A stretch of DNA of 64,000 nt from Myxococcales bacterium (GCA_020633295.1 JACKDW010000005.1:620001-684000), one strand, 5' to 3'; positions 54,700 through 63,770 are shown, counted from the first letter of the stretch. Numbers and translations: made by a program. The notes: generated by a model not told the origin, from the sequence alone.

Positions 54700-56130
54700 T
54701 TATGGGTTCGAGGGCAGCACCGTCGCGGTGCTGTCGCCCATGTTCGCCGTGACGATGTCGTACACGCCGTCCTCGTTGAAGTCGCCGAGCGCGAGCGCCA
54801 CGGGCGTGTTGCCGACCGGGAACGGCTGCGGCTCCGCGAAGCTCCCCGCGCCGTCGCCGATCATCACGCTCACCGTGCCCGCGCCGCCGTTGGCGACGAT
54901 CGCGTCGAGCGCGTCGTCGCCGTCGATGTCGACGACGATCAGGTCGCGCGGGTCGATGCCGCAGTTAAACGGCAGCCCCACGCCGAAGCCGCCCAGGCCG
55001 TTGCCCTTGAACAGGTAGATCGCGCCGGCCGCCGGCGACGCGGCGATCAGGTCGACGTCGCCGTCGCCGTTGATGTCGCCCGTCGCCACCGCCGACGGGT
55101 TGTTCCCGACCGCGACGTTCGTCGGCATGCTGAACAGCCCCGCGCCGTTGCCCAGCAGCACGCTCAGGCTCCCGCTGCCGGCGTTCGCGGTGACGAAGTC
55201 GATGTTGTTGTCGCCGTCGAAGTCGTCGATCGCGATGTCGACCGGCGTGGTCCCGACCGCCACCGGCGACGGCGCCTGGAAGCCGAGGCCCGTGCCCGCC
55301 ATGAAGCCGACGTTGTTGTCGACCGCGTGGGCCACGAGCAGGTCGCTGATCGTGTCCTCGTTGATGTCCGCGACGACGATCGCCTTCGGGCCCATGCCGA
55401 CCATCGTGACCATCTGCGGCGCGAACATCCCGCCGCCCGTGGCGACGAACATCGACAGGCTCGTGCTGCCCTCGTTGGCGGTGATCAGGTCGGGCACGTC
55501 GTCGTTGTTGACGTCGGTCGCGACGATCGCCGCCGGGCCCGCGCCCGCCATCGCGGTCGTCAGCCCGCCGAAGGTCACGCCGCCCAGCGACTGCCGCATC
55601 GTCACGTTGTTCGCGGTCGCGTTCGCGGTGATCACGTCGTCCCGGTTGTCCCCGCCGATGTCGATGACGAGCACGTCCGCCGGGCCGCCGCCCATGCTCA
55701 GCGGCACCGCGTCGCCGAAGCACAGCTCCGTCGCCACCGGCTCGCCGTCGCCGCACAGCGGGAAGCCGCCGCCGTTGGTCGTCGTCCCGTCGCTCGTCGA
55801 GCCGTCGGTCGGATCTCCGGTCGTGGTCCCCGACGCGGGGACGCACACGTCCTCCACGCACTCGAGCCCCTCGTCGCAGGCGCCGAGATCGCAGGGGCAG
55901 TCGAGCGAGCCCTCGGGGCAGCCGGCCGTCGTCGGCGCGCCGGTCGTGTCCTCCTCGGTCGTGCTCTGCTCGCCCGTCGTGTCGGTGTCGGACGACGTCA
56001 TCGCGGTCATCGCGGTCGTCCCGGTCCCCGTGATCGTGAAGCCAGACTCCGTCTCGGTCTCACGCTCGCCGGTTGAGCAGGCGACGCAGAGCAAGGTGCA
56101 GCAAGCGAGAATCCAAGGACAAGCGCGCAT
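54700..56130 (-). CDS. FG-GAP/VCBS repeat lipoprotein
   Basis: The 476-residue protein has a lipoprotein signal (LLCVAC, C18), then a Thr/Ser/Glu linker, a short Cys-rich segment (about 70-95, CPCDLGACDEGLECVEDVCV) that looks like a disulfide-knotted insert, and another Thr-rich linker. From about 125 to the end are repeated blades with D-x-N-x-D-x-x-D-D calcium-loop patterns (DVNNDDVPDL, DFDGDNNIDF, DINGDGDVDLI, DIDGDDALDAI), typical of a seven-bladed integrin-like beta-propeller. It is likely a Ca2+-stabilised surface-binding protein. TACGTT lies 6 nt before the ATG, with no Shine-Dalgarno sequence. Confidence 0.9.
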   Translation of the reverse strand: MRACPWILACCTLLCVACSTGERETETESGFTITGTGTTAMTAMTSSDTDTTGEQSTTEEDTTGAPTTAGCPEGSLDCPCDLGACDEGLECVEDVCVPASGTTTGDPTDGSTSDGTTTNGGGFPLCGDGEPVATELCFGDAVPLSMGGGPADVLVIDIGGDNRDDVITANATANNVTMRQSLGGVTFGGLTTAMAGAGPAAIVATDVNNDDVPDLITANEGSTSLSMFVATGGGMFAPQMVTMVGMGPKAIVVADINEDTISDLLVAHAVDNNVGFMAGTGLGFQAPSPVAVGTTPVDIAIDDFDGDNNIDFVTANAGSGSLSVLLGNGAGLFSMPTNVAVGNNPSAVATGDINGDGDVDLIAASPAAGAIYLFKGNGLGGFGVGLPFNCGIDPRDLIVVDIDGDDALDAIVANGGAGTVSVMIGDGAGSFAEPQPFPVGNTPVALALGDFNEDGVYDIVTANMGDSTATVLPSNP

Positions 56131-56571
56131 AACGGCAACGTATGATCAGGGTCGATCAGCCGTCAACCACAATGCAGTGCGCCGCTGCACCCGTCACATC
56201 TACGCAACTTTGAAACAGGTTCTGAAATACATGTCCTACAGCTCACAAACGCACCCGCGCGAACGCGTGCCGCGAACCGCCCCCGTTTCGCCCCAGTCGC
56301 CGCCACGAGCCGCGCGCGCGCGCGTGATGCATCACGTCTCGCCGCGCCCGCCAGGCGCGACGCGCTGACGCGCACCCCGGCGCACACGCGGCGCACACGC
56401 GCGCCGCGCTTCGCCGCGAAGCGGAGCGCTCCAGCGCCGCGCCGCCGAGAGCAAACCACGACGCGGCCGCGCGCCGTCACATCACGCCCCGACCCCGCCC
56501 ACCGCGCGCCCCCAGCCACCGCGCGCGCCCGTGAGAGAGCGCCGGCGGCGACGCGCTATCATGCCCGCCGC
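56131..56571. promoter_or_regulatory. divergent intergenic region
   Basis: About 440 bases lie between the FG-GAP lipoprotein (minus) and the metal transporter (plus). It holds -10-like hexamers at both ends: TACGTT 6 nt before the minus start and TATCAT (56557-56562) 9 nt before the plus start. An AT-rich island AACTTTGAAACAGGTTCTG followed by AAATACATGTCC lies at 56208-56236; its last part repeats the left half of the ATGTCY palindrome but without the right arm. No gene is seen. Confidence 0.45.
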
Positions 56572-58620
56572 ATGCTCGATCTGCTCCCCCCGGCCGAACC
56601 CGCGAGCCACGGGTACAAGATCCTGGCCATCAGCATGGCGACGATCGCCCTCGGGCCGCTGCTCCACGGCGTCGCGCGTCGCGAGCAGGTCACGCTCTCG
56701 GCGCTCGACAGCTTCGTGCTCGTCGCGGTCATCGGCCTCGCGATCGTGGAGATCATCCCCGGCGCCGTCGCGCTCGCCGGCTGGCCCGCGCTGCTCGCCG
56801 CGATCGCCGGCCTCCTCGGCCCCGCGCTCGCCGAGGGCCCGCTCCGGCTCGCCTCGCGCGCCACGCACAAGGCCGTCGTCGCGCTCGCGATCGTCGGCAT
56901 GATCGGTCACGCCTTCACGGACGGCATCGCCCTCGCGGGGGCCCACGTCGGCGGACACGGGCACGGCATCGAGATCGCCATCATCGCGCACCAGCTGCCC
57001 GTCGCCATGGCGGTCTGGTGGCTCGTCCGGCCCGCCGGCGCGCTGCGGGCGACGCTCGCGCTGCTCGCGATCGCGGTCGCGACCACGGCCGGCTTCGGAC
57101 TCACCGGCCCGGCGATGTATGTACTAAGCGACAGCTGGAAGGGCGTGTTCCAGGGCCTCGTCGGCGGCCTCCTGCTGCACGTCGTCTCGCACCACACGCC
57201 CGGGCCCGCGCGCACCGGCGCGACCGTGTGCGGCGGCCGGCGGCCCGAGTCGCGACGCGAGCGCCTCGCCTCGCGTCTCGGCGGCCTCGCCGGCCTCGGC
57301 CTGCTCAGCATGCTGCTCACGGACGCGGTCGCCCACACGCACCACCCCGACGCCGACGCGAGCCCCAGCGCCATGATGCTCGACAGCCTCGTCGAGCTGA
57401 CCCGCGAGAGCGCCCCCGCGCTGCTGCTCGCCTTCGTGCTCGCCGGCGTCGTCGGGTCGTTCCTCCCGGCCGCCTCGGTCCGCTGGCTCAGCCGCGGGCG
57501 CGCGGGCTCGCGCGCGCTGCGGGGCATGGCCTTCGGCCTCCCGCTCCCGCTGTGCTCCTGCGGCGTCGTGCCCGTCTACCGCAGCCTCGTGCGTCGCGGG
57601 GTCCCGGCCGCGTCGGGGCTCGCGTTCCTGATCGCCACGCCGGAGCTCGGGCTCGACGCGGTGATCCTCTCGATCCCGCTGCTGGGAACCCCCATGACGC
57701 TCGCGCGGGTCGTCGGCGCCGCCCTCGTCGCGCTCTGCGTCGGCTGGTTCGTGGGCGGACGCGCCGATCGCCAGGCGGGCGCACGCTCGCTCGACCCGGG
57801 CACCACCGCCGAGGAGCCGCGCCGAAGCGCGCGCGAGCGCCTCCGTGACGGGCTGCGCATCGGCCTCGTCGAGATGGTCGACAGCACAGGTCCGTGGATC
57901 GCCTTCGGCCTCGTCCTCGGCGCGCTGATCGCCCCGTGGGTCGACGCGAACTCGCTCACCGCGATCCCCGGGATCGCGCAGGTCGCCCTGTTCGCGCTCC
58001 TCGGCATCCCCATCTACGTCTGCGCCTCCGGGGCGACGCCGCTCGTCGCGATCCTGATCGCCAAGGGTCTCTCGCCGGGCGCCGCGCTGGCCTTCTTGCT
58101 CACGGGCCCCGCGACGAACGCGACCACCTTCGGCGTCCTCCGTCAGCTGCACGGGCGCCGGATCGCGCGCCTGTTCGCCGCCTCGATGATCGCGCTCGCG
58201 CTCGCGCTCGGCTACGCGCTCGATCTGCTCATCGCGCCCGCGCTCCCGAGCTTGCTCGGCGGCGTCGCCAGCACCGGCATTGAGGGCCACGTCCACGAGG
58301 GCCCCACGCTGCTGGCCAACCTCGCGCTGCTCGGCCTCGGCGGCCTGTTCGCCGCGTCGTTCCTGCGGCTCGGCCCGCGCGGCCTCCTCGTCCAGCTGCG
58401 CTTCGACGTCGGCGCCCACGACGGCGATCACGATCACGATCACGATCACGATCACGATCACGATCATGATCACGATCACGATTCCTCGACCGAGAGCTGC
58501 TGCGCGTCGACGCCGACGCCCGCGCCCCACGAACACGATCATCACGATCATGACGACGACCACGACCACGGCGATCATGACGACGACCACGACCATGGTC
58601 GCGGCTGCTGCGGCGGCTGA
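56572..58620 (+). CDS. ZIP-like domain fused to SO_0444-type permease, His-rich tail
   Basis: The 682-residue protein joins two transport modules. Residues 1-210 have ZIP-transporter character with metal ligands in GHAFTDGIALAG (H113, D117) and IIAHQLPVAM (H140). Residues about 270-610 form a DUF318/SO_0444-type permease with the metal-relay CSCGVVP (C328, C330) and the second half TGPATNATTFGVL. Between them are a Cys/Arg loop and HTHHPDADAS. The C-terminus is a (Asp-His)n repeat encoded by GATCAC hexamers, followed by more His and Cys (ESCCAS, GRGCCGG). It likely moves Zn, Cu or a similar divalent metal, probably outward, across the inner membrane. TATCAT lies 9 nt before the ATG. Confidence 0.9.
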   Translation: MLDLLPPAEPASHGYKILAISMATIALGPLLHGVARREQVTLSALDSFVLVAVIGLAIVEIIPGAVALAGWPALLAAIAGLLGPALAEGPLRLASRATHKAVVALAIVGMIGHAFTDGIALAGAHVGGHGHGIEIAIIAHQLPVAMAVWWLVRPAGALRATLALLAIAVATTAGFGLTGPAMYVLSDSWKGVFQGLVGGLLLHVVSHHTPGPARTGATVCGGRRPESRRERLASRLGGLAGLGLLSMLLTDAVAHTHHPDADASPSAMMLDSLVELTRESAPALLLAFVLAGVVGSFLPAASVRWLSRGRAGSRALRGMAFGLPLPLCSCGVVPVYRSLVRRGVPAASGLAFLIATPELGLDAVILSIPLLGTPMTLARVVGAALVALCVGWFVGGRADRQAGARSLDPGTTAEEPRRSARERLRDGLRIGLVEMVDSTGPWIAFGLVLGALIAPWVDANSLTAIPGIAQVALFALLGIPIYVCASGATPLVAILIAKGLSPGAALAFLLTGPATNATTFGVLRQLHGRRIARLFAASMIALALALGYALDLLIAPALPSLLGGVASTGIEGHVHEGPTLLANLALLGLGGLFAASFLRLGPRGLLVQLRFDVGAHDGDHDHDHDHDHDHDHDHDHDSSTESCCASTPTPAPHEHDHHDHDDDHDHGDHDDDHDHGRGCCGG

Positions 58621-58647
58621 GCCGCGCGTGACGTCGACCGCGCGAGC

Positions 58648-59430
58648 TCAGCTCAGGACGACCTCGAGCCGACGGTCGAGCGCGATCCCCTGCGGCGACA
58701 TCGCGCCGCACAGCGCGTACGCCTCCACGCCCTGGTCGACCACGGTCCGCAGCGTCTCGCTCCACGCCGGGTCGATCGCGTCCGCCGGGACGAACGCCTC
58801 GCAGTCGCTGCGCTGCACGCTGAACACGATCGCGGCCCGCTGCCCTTTCTCCACCACGTCGAGCAGCTCGAGCAGGTGCTTGCGCCCGCGCTCCGTCACC
58901 GCGTCGGGGAACGCCGCGCGTCGGCTCACCTCCTCGCCCGCGCGCACGTCGTAGATCAGCGTCGTGTTCTTCACCTCGACGTAGACGCGCTCATCATCGA
59001 CGAAGGCCTCGCCGCGCCGCGGCTTCTTCACCCGCGCGTTGGCATGACCGCCGCGCGAGAGCACGATGTCGACGCGGCTGCGACCGCTGCGCCCGTAGGG
59101 CACCTGCTGGATCACGCGCTCGTAGCCGCTCAGCTCCGGGACCACGCCCGCGCGCAGACTGTCGACCACGAGCGCCTCGGCGCGCGACGTGTCGACCCCC
59201 ACCCACACGCCGTCGAGCTCGATCGCGACCCAGGTCCAGGCGAGCTTGCGCGCCGGGTTCTCCGCCCGCTTGATCAGCACCGGCGCCCCCTCTACCAGAC
59301 ACCCGCGCAGCGAGCCGGTGTTGGGGCAGTGGGTCACGACGGTCGTCCCGTCCTCGAGCTCGACATCGGCGAAGAACCGCTTGTACCGGCGGAGGAAGCG
59401 AGCACGAGTCAGGGGCGGGTCGAAGTGCAC
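58648..59430 (-). CDS. sfsA: SfsA family sugar fermentation stimulation protein
   Basis: The 260-residue protein matches SfsA from end to end: RFLRRYKRFFADVELEDG, THCPNTGSLRGC, RAEALVVDSLR, VYVEVKNTTL, FPDAVTERGRKHLLEL and AIVFSVQRSDCEAF. SfsA family members bind DNA and have a restriction-nuclease-like fold; the E. coli protein stimulates maltose gene expression. The start GTG at 59430 (VHFDPPLTR) corresponds to the usual N-terminus, while an ATG at 59487 would add 19 residues. It lies downstream of the AgmX-type kinase on the same strand, close enough for co-transcription. Confidence 0.92.
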   Translation of the reverse strand: MHFDPPLTRARFLRRYKRFFADVELEDGTTVVTHCPNTGSLRGCLVEGAPVLIKRAENPARKLAWTWVAIELDGVWVGVDTSRAEALVVDSLRAGVVPELSGYERVIQQVPYGRSGRSRVDIVLSRGGHANARVKKPRRGEAFVDDERVYVEVKNTTLIYDVRAGEEVSRRAAFPDAVTERGRKHLLELLDVVEKGQRAAIVFSVQRSDCEAFVPADAIDPAWSETLRTVVDQGVEAYALCGAMSPQGIALDRRLEVVLS

Positions 59431-59500
59431 ACGGGATGGTGCAGGGCGCGGCTGCGGGTCGCAAGCGCCGGGGCGTCGCGTGGACATTCGCCACGGGCTG

Positions 59501-61216
59501 CTAGAGCTTGTACGTGTAGCGGAACGTGCCGCCCTTCTGCGACTTCGGGAACTTCAGGAGCCGCACCGAGCGCGCCACGCAGGAGCCGAGCGACGAGCCC
59601 GACTGCGAGCCGATCGGCGTCGAGCTCTTCACCCGACCGTCCGGCCCGACCGTCACCTTCAGCTTCACCTTCATCCCCGGCATGCCGTACTTGCTGCAGC
59701 GGTTGCGCGGCGTCACGCGCGACATCCGGTTGGCGAAGTCGCGATACGACAGCCGCTTCGGCGTGTCGCCGGCGTCCTCGCCCTTGGCGGGGCGCGAGGT
59801 CTTCGGGCGCCCGTCGTCCTCGTCCCCGTCGCCTCCGTCGCCGTCGCCGTCGCCCGCGTCGCCCGCGTCATCCTCGTCATCGTCCCCGTCGTCCACGACA
59901 TCGGCGTCCGCGTCGTCCGCATCGCCGCCGTCGTCCTCGGCGTCCTCGGTGGTCTCCGCGTCGTCCATCGCCCCGTCGTCGCGCGCGCGCGACGACGTCT
60001 CAGACTCGCGCCCCGCCTCGCCCGCCGAGCTCGCTACGTCCTTCGCGTCCTCCTGCGCCGCGACGTCCTTCGCGGCCTCCTTCGCGTCCTCCTTCGCGTC
60101 TTCCTTCGCCGCCGCGTCGTCCTGACGCTCCCCGATCAGCACGAACGCGAGCACGCCCGCGAGCAGCAGCGCCAGGGCCGCGAACACCGCCACCAGCAGC
60201 GAGCGCGACGAGCTCGAGCCCTCGCGCGTCACCGCGGCGCGCGGCGCCGCCAGCTCGATCGCCCGCAGGTCCCCCACGAGCTCGGCGATGCTCGGGTAGC
60301 GCGCGGCCGGATCTTTCTCGAGGCACCGGAGGATCACCCGCTCGAGCGACGCCGGGATCTCCTGCGCCGGCGCGCGCTGACGAGGCGGCTCGGGCAGCTC
60401 GAACAGCTGCTTGTTGAGCACCTCCATGAAGTTCTCGTCATAGAACGGCACCGAGCCGCACACGAGCTTGTACAGGATCACGCCGACGGCGTAGATGTCG
60501 ACGCGCGGGTCGGGCAGCGCGCCCCGCAGCAGCTCGGGCGCGACGTACTCCGGCGTCCCCTGGAACGAGCCCGCGTTGATCAGCGACGAGTCACCGGAGT
60601 GCTTGTCGTCGGTGAGCTTCGCGATCCCGAAGTCGAGCACCTTGATGAAGTCCTGCGACCCGCCCCGCGCGATGCGATAGCAGTTCTCGGGCTTCATGTC
60701 GCGATGCACGACGCCCTGCTCGTGCGCCGCCGACAACGCCGCGGCGATCTGCACGCCGATGCCCACCGCGCGCGGCCACGGCAGCGCGCCGGTGCGGATC
60801 AACGTCACCGAGAGGTCCTCGCCCTCGAGGAACTCCATCACCATGAACGCGGTCCCGGCGTCCTCACCGAAGTCGGTGATGTCGACGACGTTCTCGTGAC
60901 GGATGCGCGAGGCCGCCTTGGCCTCGCGCAGGAACCGGCGCACCCCTTCAGGCTGCGACGCGTACGCGCTGCCGAGGACCTTGACCGCGACGAGCTTGTC
61001 GATGACGACGTGCCGCCCGAGGTACACCGCACCCATGCCGCCGGTCCCGAGCAGCTTGAGCAGCTCGTAGCGCCCGGCGAGCGTCTGCCCGATTAATTCC
61101 TGCGGATCCTCGTCGCCGAAGTCATCGACGAAGTCGTACGTGTCCGGCCGCGCGCGCGCGGCCGGCCCCTCCGGGGCGGCGTCCTGCGCGGTCGGGAGTT
61201 CGTGTACGGCCGACAT
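59501..61216 (-). CDS. Ser/Thr protein kinase with periplasmic AgmX/TonB-C-like domain
   Basis: The 571-residue protein contains a kinase domain (about 50-320) with GTGGMG (57-62), K79 (VAVKV), HRDMKPEN (171-178) and DFG (195-197), all intact. A transmembrane helix follows (about 395-417), then an Asp/Glu/Ala/Lys-rich spacer that includes repeated KEDAKE units (about 420-500) and a C-terminal domain (about 505-571) with paired Cys (RNRCSKYG, GSCVARSV) and the FPKSQKGGTFRYTYKL end. That end matches the C-terminus of the pseudokinase protein. By family analogy the kinase is cytoplasmic and the C-terminal domain periplasmic. The upstream open frame is ignored because the ATG at 61216 gives a normal kinase N-terminus. 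Confidence 0.92.
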   Translation of the reverse strand: MSAVHELPTAQDAAPEGPAARARPDTYDFVDDFGDEDPQELIGQTLAGRYELLKLLGTGGMGAVYLGRHVVIDKLVAVKVLGSAYASQPEGVRRFLREAKAASRIRHENVVDITDFGEDAGTAFMVMEFLEGEDLSVTLIRTGALPWPRAVGIGVQIAAALSAAHEQGVVHRDMKPENCYRIARGGSQDFIKVLDFGIAKLTDDKHSGDSSLINAGSFQGTPEYVAPELLRGALPDPRVDIYAVGVILYKLVCGSVPFYDENFMEVLNKQLFELPEPPRQRAPAQEIPASLERVILRCLEKDPAARYPSIAELVGDLRAIELAAPRAAVTREGSSSSRSLLVAVFAALALLLAGVLAFVLIGERQDDAAAKEDAKEDAKEAAKDVAAQEDAKDVASSAGEAGRESETSSRARDDGAMDDAETTEDAEDDGGDADDADADVVDDGDDDEDDAGDAGDGDGDGGDGDEDDGRPKTSRPAKGEDAGDTPKRLSYRDFANRMSRVTPRNRCSKYGMPGMKVKLKVTVGPDGRVKSSTPIGSQSGSSLGSCVARSVRLLKFPKSQKGGTFRYTYKL

Positions 61217-61310
61217 GACTCGGGCGGCTACCCCTTGCATACACGAAGTCGCACACGCGCCGCACGCTTCCGACCTGTCTCTTTGGTAATTTTTACGAAA
61301 TCGCCCATGC

Positions 61311-62318
61311 TCAAAACCGCATCCCGAACGTCGCACCGCCGCCGCCACGCGTGAGAAATGGCGCGAACGACACCGGTTTTCGCGCGCGCGCGCGACTCCC
61401 AAGGACGAGCATCGTGATGCCGGCGCCGAGGGCCGCCCCCGCCAGCAGACCGCCGCCGATCGCCAATCCGCCGCCGAGCTGCTCCCTCGACGTGAGCTCG
61501 TCCAGCTTGGATTGCGGGATCGCCACGCCCTGGTCCACGAACTCGCGCTGCGCCGCGACGGCCCGGGCGAACACCACCACGCCCGCGATCGTCGCGCCGA
61601 GCATCACCCCGCCCACGCCCGTCGTCACGGCCCCCGCGAGCACGAGGCGATCGCCGTCCAAGGCGCTCCTGGGCGCGCTGACAGGCGGCTCCCGCTCCGC
61701 CGCCGTGGCCGGCGGCTCCCCCTCGACGCGCAGCGTCACGCAGTCGAGCGCGGGGTCGGTCTCCCGCAGCAGCTCGACATCCGCGGTGACCACCGCGCGC
61801 AGCTCTCGGGCCTTCCTCGTGTCCCGGTGCACGTCGGTCTCCGCCGCCTGCTCCTCGATATACGCGTCGAGCACCCGCTGCGACGCGCACAGCTGCGCGG
61901 CGTCCCCCTGCGCCTCGTAGGCGCTGCGGCGGGCCGCGATCAGCTCGAACAGGACCGCCGCCCGACGCTCCCGCGGCTCCGGCGGCAACGACCGGTACGC
62001 CGTAAAAAACTGATTCGCGGCCTCCTCGTGGGCTCCGCGATCACGCGCGTCCAGGCCCGCCGCGTACGCCGCTTGAGCCTCCTCCGGGGTGCGCTCGGGC
62101 CCCGCCTCGGACGCCGTCCCGCCGCTCTCCGCCGCCTGCGCCACCCCCAGCGTCAATCCGCCGGAAACGTGCGTTCTTGGGGTGGACGTCGCCAGGATCG
62201 CGGCCGCGCTCGCGACCGCGGCCACGCGCCGTCTACGCGAACGCACCCCTCGAGGCCGGGTAGCCGTCACCAGTAGCGCGACACGGCTCCGCCGGATGGC
62301 ACGACGACTCCGTGACAT
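61311..62318 (-). CDS. membrane protein with helical periplasmic domain and paired C-terminal helices
   Basis: The 335-residue product begins with a long basic segment and signal-like helix (about 30-65). A helical domain follows (about 75-170) with one TPR-like hairpin (AYAAGLDARDRGAHEEAANQ), and then two hydrophobic segments (about 225-250 and 280-305) flanking a charged loop. The C-terminus is Gly-rich with a terminal Phe (GGGGATFGMRF). The layout recalls the protein at 23552-23977. TAGCTT lies 5 nt before the ATG. No known family was recognised; it may be an envelope protein in the same unit as the downstream kinase, which starts 94 nt later. Confidence 0.7.
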   Translation of the reverse strand: MSRSRRAIRRSRVALLVTATRPRGVRSRRRRVAAVASAAAILATSTPRTHVSGGLTLGVAQAAESGGTASEAGPERTPEEAQAAYAAGLDARDRGAHEEAANQFFTAYRSLPPEPRERRAAVLFELIAARRSAYEAQGDAAQLCASQRVLDAYIEEQAAETDVHRDTRKARELRAVVTADVELLRETDPALDCVTLRVEGEPPATAAEREPPVSAPRSALDGDRLVLAGAVTTGVGGVMLGATIAGVVVFARAVAAQREFVDQGVAIPQSKLDELTSREQLGGGLAIGGGLLAGAALGAGITMLVLGSRARARKPVSFAPFLTRGGGGATFGMRF

Positions 62319-62482
62319 CGACGAAGCTACTATCGCCGAGGGCTCGGGGCTTCGGCCACCGGTCTCCGGCCCGATCGCGGCTTTTTGCGCCGGTCAGCGG
62401 GCCGTCCGGCGCGTTGTCGACCGCCGCGTCACGACGCTGCCCAGATTCGCGCGCCGCTCGCCGCCCCGGCGAGTCAGGCGAC

Positions 62483-63061
62483 TCAGGCGACCGGGAGGAG
62501 GTCCGGGCGCACCGCGCTGATGATCTCGGCGCCCGCGCCCGCGAGCACACGTGACCGATCCGTCATATCAAACGCCGCGAGCGGACGTGTCGGATCGTTC
62601 AGGCTGTGAAAGTCCGTCAGCCGCAGCTGATGCGCGACGCCGTTGCCTCCGCGAAACACGAAGGTCTCAAACGCCTCCATCGACGGGCGGACGTACAAGC
62701 ACATCACCTCCGACTTCTCGCGACCGAGCCCGCCGAGCAGCGCCGGCAAGCCGTGCGCCGTGATGAACGGCGAGCTGAAGAAACCCGGGGAGATCAGCAG
62801 CACCACCAGCTTCGCCGACTCCAGCGCCCGCACCAGCGCGCGCCGGCCGGTGACGCCCGCGAGCACGCGCGAGTCATCCCAGAGGTCGAGCATCCAGGCG
62901 CGCTGCAGCGGCTTGAGCTGGATCTGCAGCTCGCCGAACAGGTCGCGATCGCGATGGCTGTACCCCACGAACACGTTGCTGCGCTCCACGACCGTGCCGG
63001 CCGTCGGAATCTGCGACCGCTTGATCGGGACCTCCGAGGTCACGTGGGCTGCACCCGCCAT
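62483..63061 (-). CDS. stand-alone TIR-like domain protein
   Basis: The 192-residue protein reads as a TIR domain over residues about 25-145: NVFVGYSHRDRD (box 1), LDLWDDSRVLAG, ALESAKLVVLLISPGFFSSPFI (box 2). These match bacterial TIR proteins of the 'YSHxD...LDLWDD' type. The glutamate usually needed for NAD+ cleavage is not evident: the positions where relatives have Glu read GRRALVRAL and HGLPALL. It could be a protein-interaction TIR or a diverged enzyme. There is no signal peptide or second domain, and no obvious defence partner is next to it. The ATG at 63061 is clear. Confidence 0.72.
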   Translation of the reverse strand: MAGAAHVTSEVPIKRSQIPTAGTVVERSNVFVGYSHRDRDLFGELQIQLKPLQRAWMLDLWDDSRVLAGVTGRRALVRALESAKLVVLLISPGFFSSPFITAHGLPALLGGLGREKSEVMCLYVRPSMEAFETFVFRGGNGVAHQLRLTDFHSLNDPTRPLAAFDMTDRSRVLAGAGAEIISAVRPDLLPVA

Positions 63062-63155
63062 AACTTTGGTCTAGGACGCTCGCCCGCCCCTGACAAGGGT
63101 CTAGAGCCCTCGACGAAGATGCCGACCGCGTCTCGATTCTGTTACGCTCAGCGCC

Positions 63156-63737
63156 ATGCGCCGCTGGCACAGCCTCGCCCCCGTCCTCTTCGCCGCGACT
63201 CTCCTCGGAAGCGCGAGCTGCTCACCACAGGCGCCGAAGTCCGTGAATTCAACGAAGAATTCCCCGACCAAGGCGACCGCAAAACCCGCCGATCCCGCAA
63301 CGCCTGGCGAAACCAATGTACAGGCAACTACCAAAAAAGCACCTGTCAACGTGGGAGCGGTATCTGCGGATCCCGGGCAAAGCGCGTCGACGGATCTCGG
63401 CGAGAGCTTCCGCGATCCCGACTGGTTCCGCGCCGAGATCTTCGCCGGCGCCACGGTCGTCAAGCAGTCGCGGTCCCAGCGCGACGCGACCGGCATGTAC
63501 ACCTCGCAGTTCCTGTTCGAGCTGGCCCCCGGCACCACCGAGGAGCAGTGCGTCGAGCGGCTCAAGGAGATCAACAAGGACGCGGTCGGCGAGCTCACCG
63601 TCGTGAAGGAGCAGGAGCGGACCAAGCTCACCGGCAGCGCGGCGGACTACACCGTCACGCACGTGTGCGGCCCGACGCCGGAGGGCGCCATGCGCTCGCT
63701 CGTCAGCTACCGCTGGACCCGCGCGCCGGCGGGCTGA
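63156..63737 (+). CDS. small lipoprotein
   Basis: The 193-residue protein has a short lipoprotein signal (LLGSASC, C22), a Lys/Thr/Pro-rich linker (about 25-75) and a globular mixed alpha/beta domain (about 80-190) with EEQCVERLKEI and YTVTHVCGPTP; its two Cys may pair. The family was not recognised. TACGCT (63143-63148) lies 7 nt before the ATG, with no Shine-Dalgarno sequence, so translation is probably from a leaderless mRNA. The gene ends before a hairpin-forming repeat. Confidence 0.75.
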   Translation: MRRWHSLAPVLFAATLLGSASCSPQAPKSVNSTKNSPTKATAKPADPATPGETNVQATTKKAPVNVGAVSADPGQSASTDLGESFRDPDWFRAEIFAGATVVKQSRSQRDATGMYTSQFLFELAPGTTEEQCVERLKEINKDAVGELTVVKEQERTKLTGSAADYTVTHVCGPTPEGAMRSLVSYRWTRAPAG

Positions 63738-63770
63738 GCCGCGCGGCCCCTGTACCGGCCTACTCGAACC

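Noticed and set aside
56163..56519. 118-residue minus-strand frame in the divergent region
   Set aside because: Arg/Ala/Gly-rich low complexity with no start signal; the region looks regulatory.
62483..63061. Antiphage defence island around the TIR-like gene
   Set aside because: Neighbours are a lipoprotein, a membrane protein and a kinase; no nuclease, STING, SAVED, Thoeris or retron component is present.
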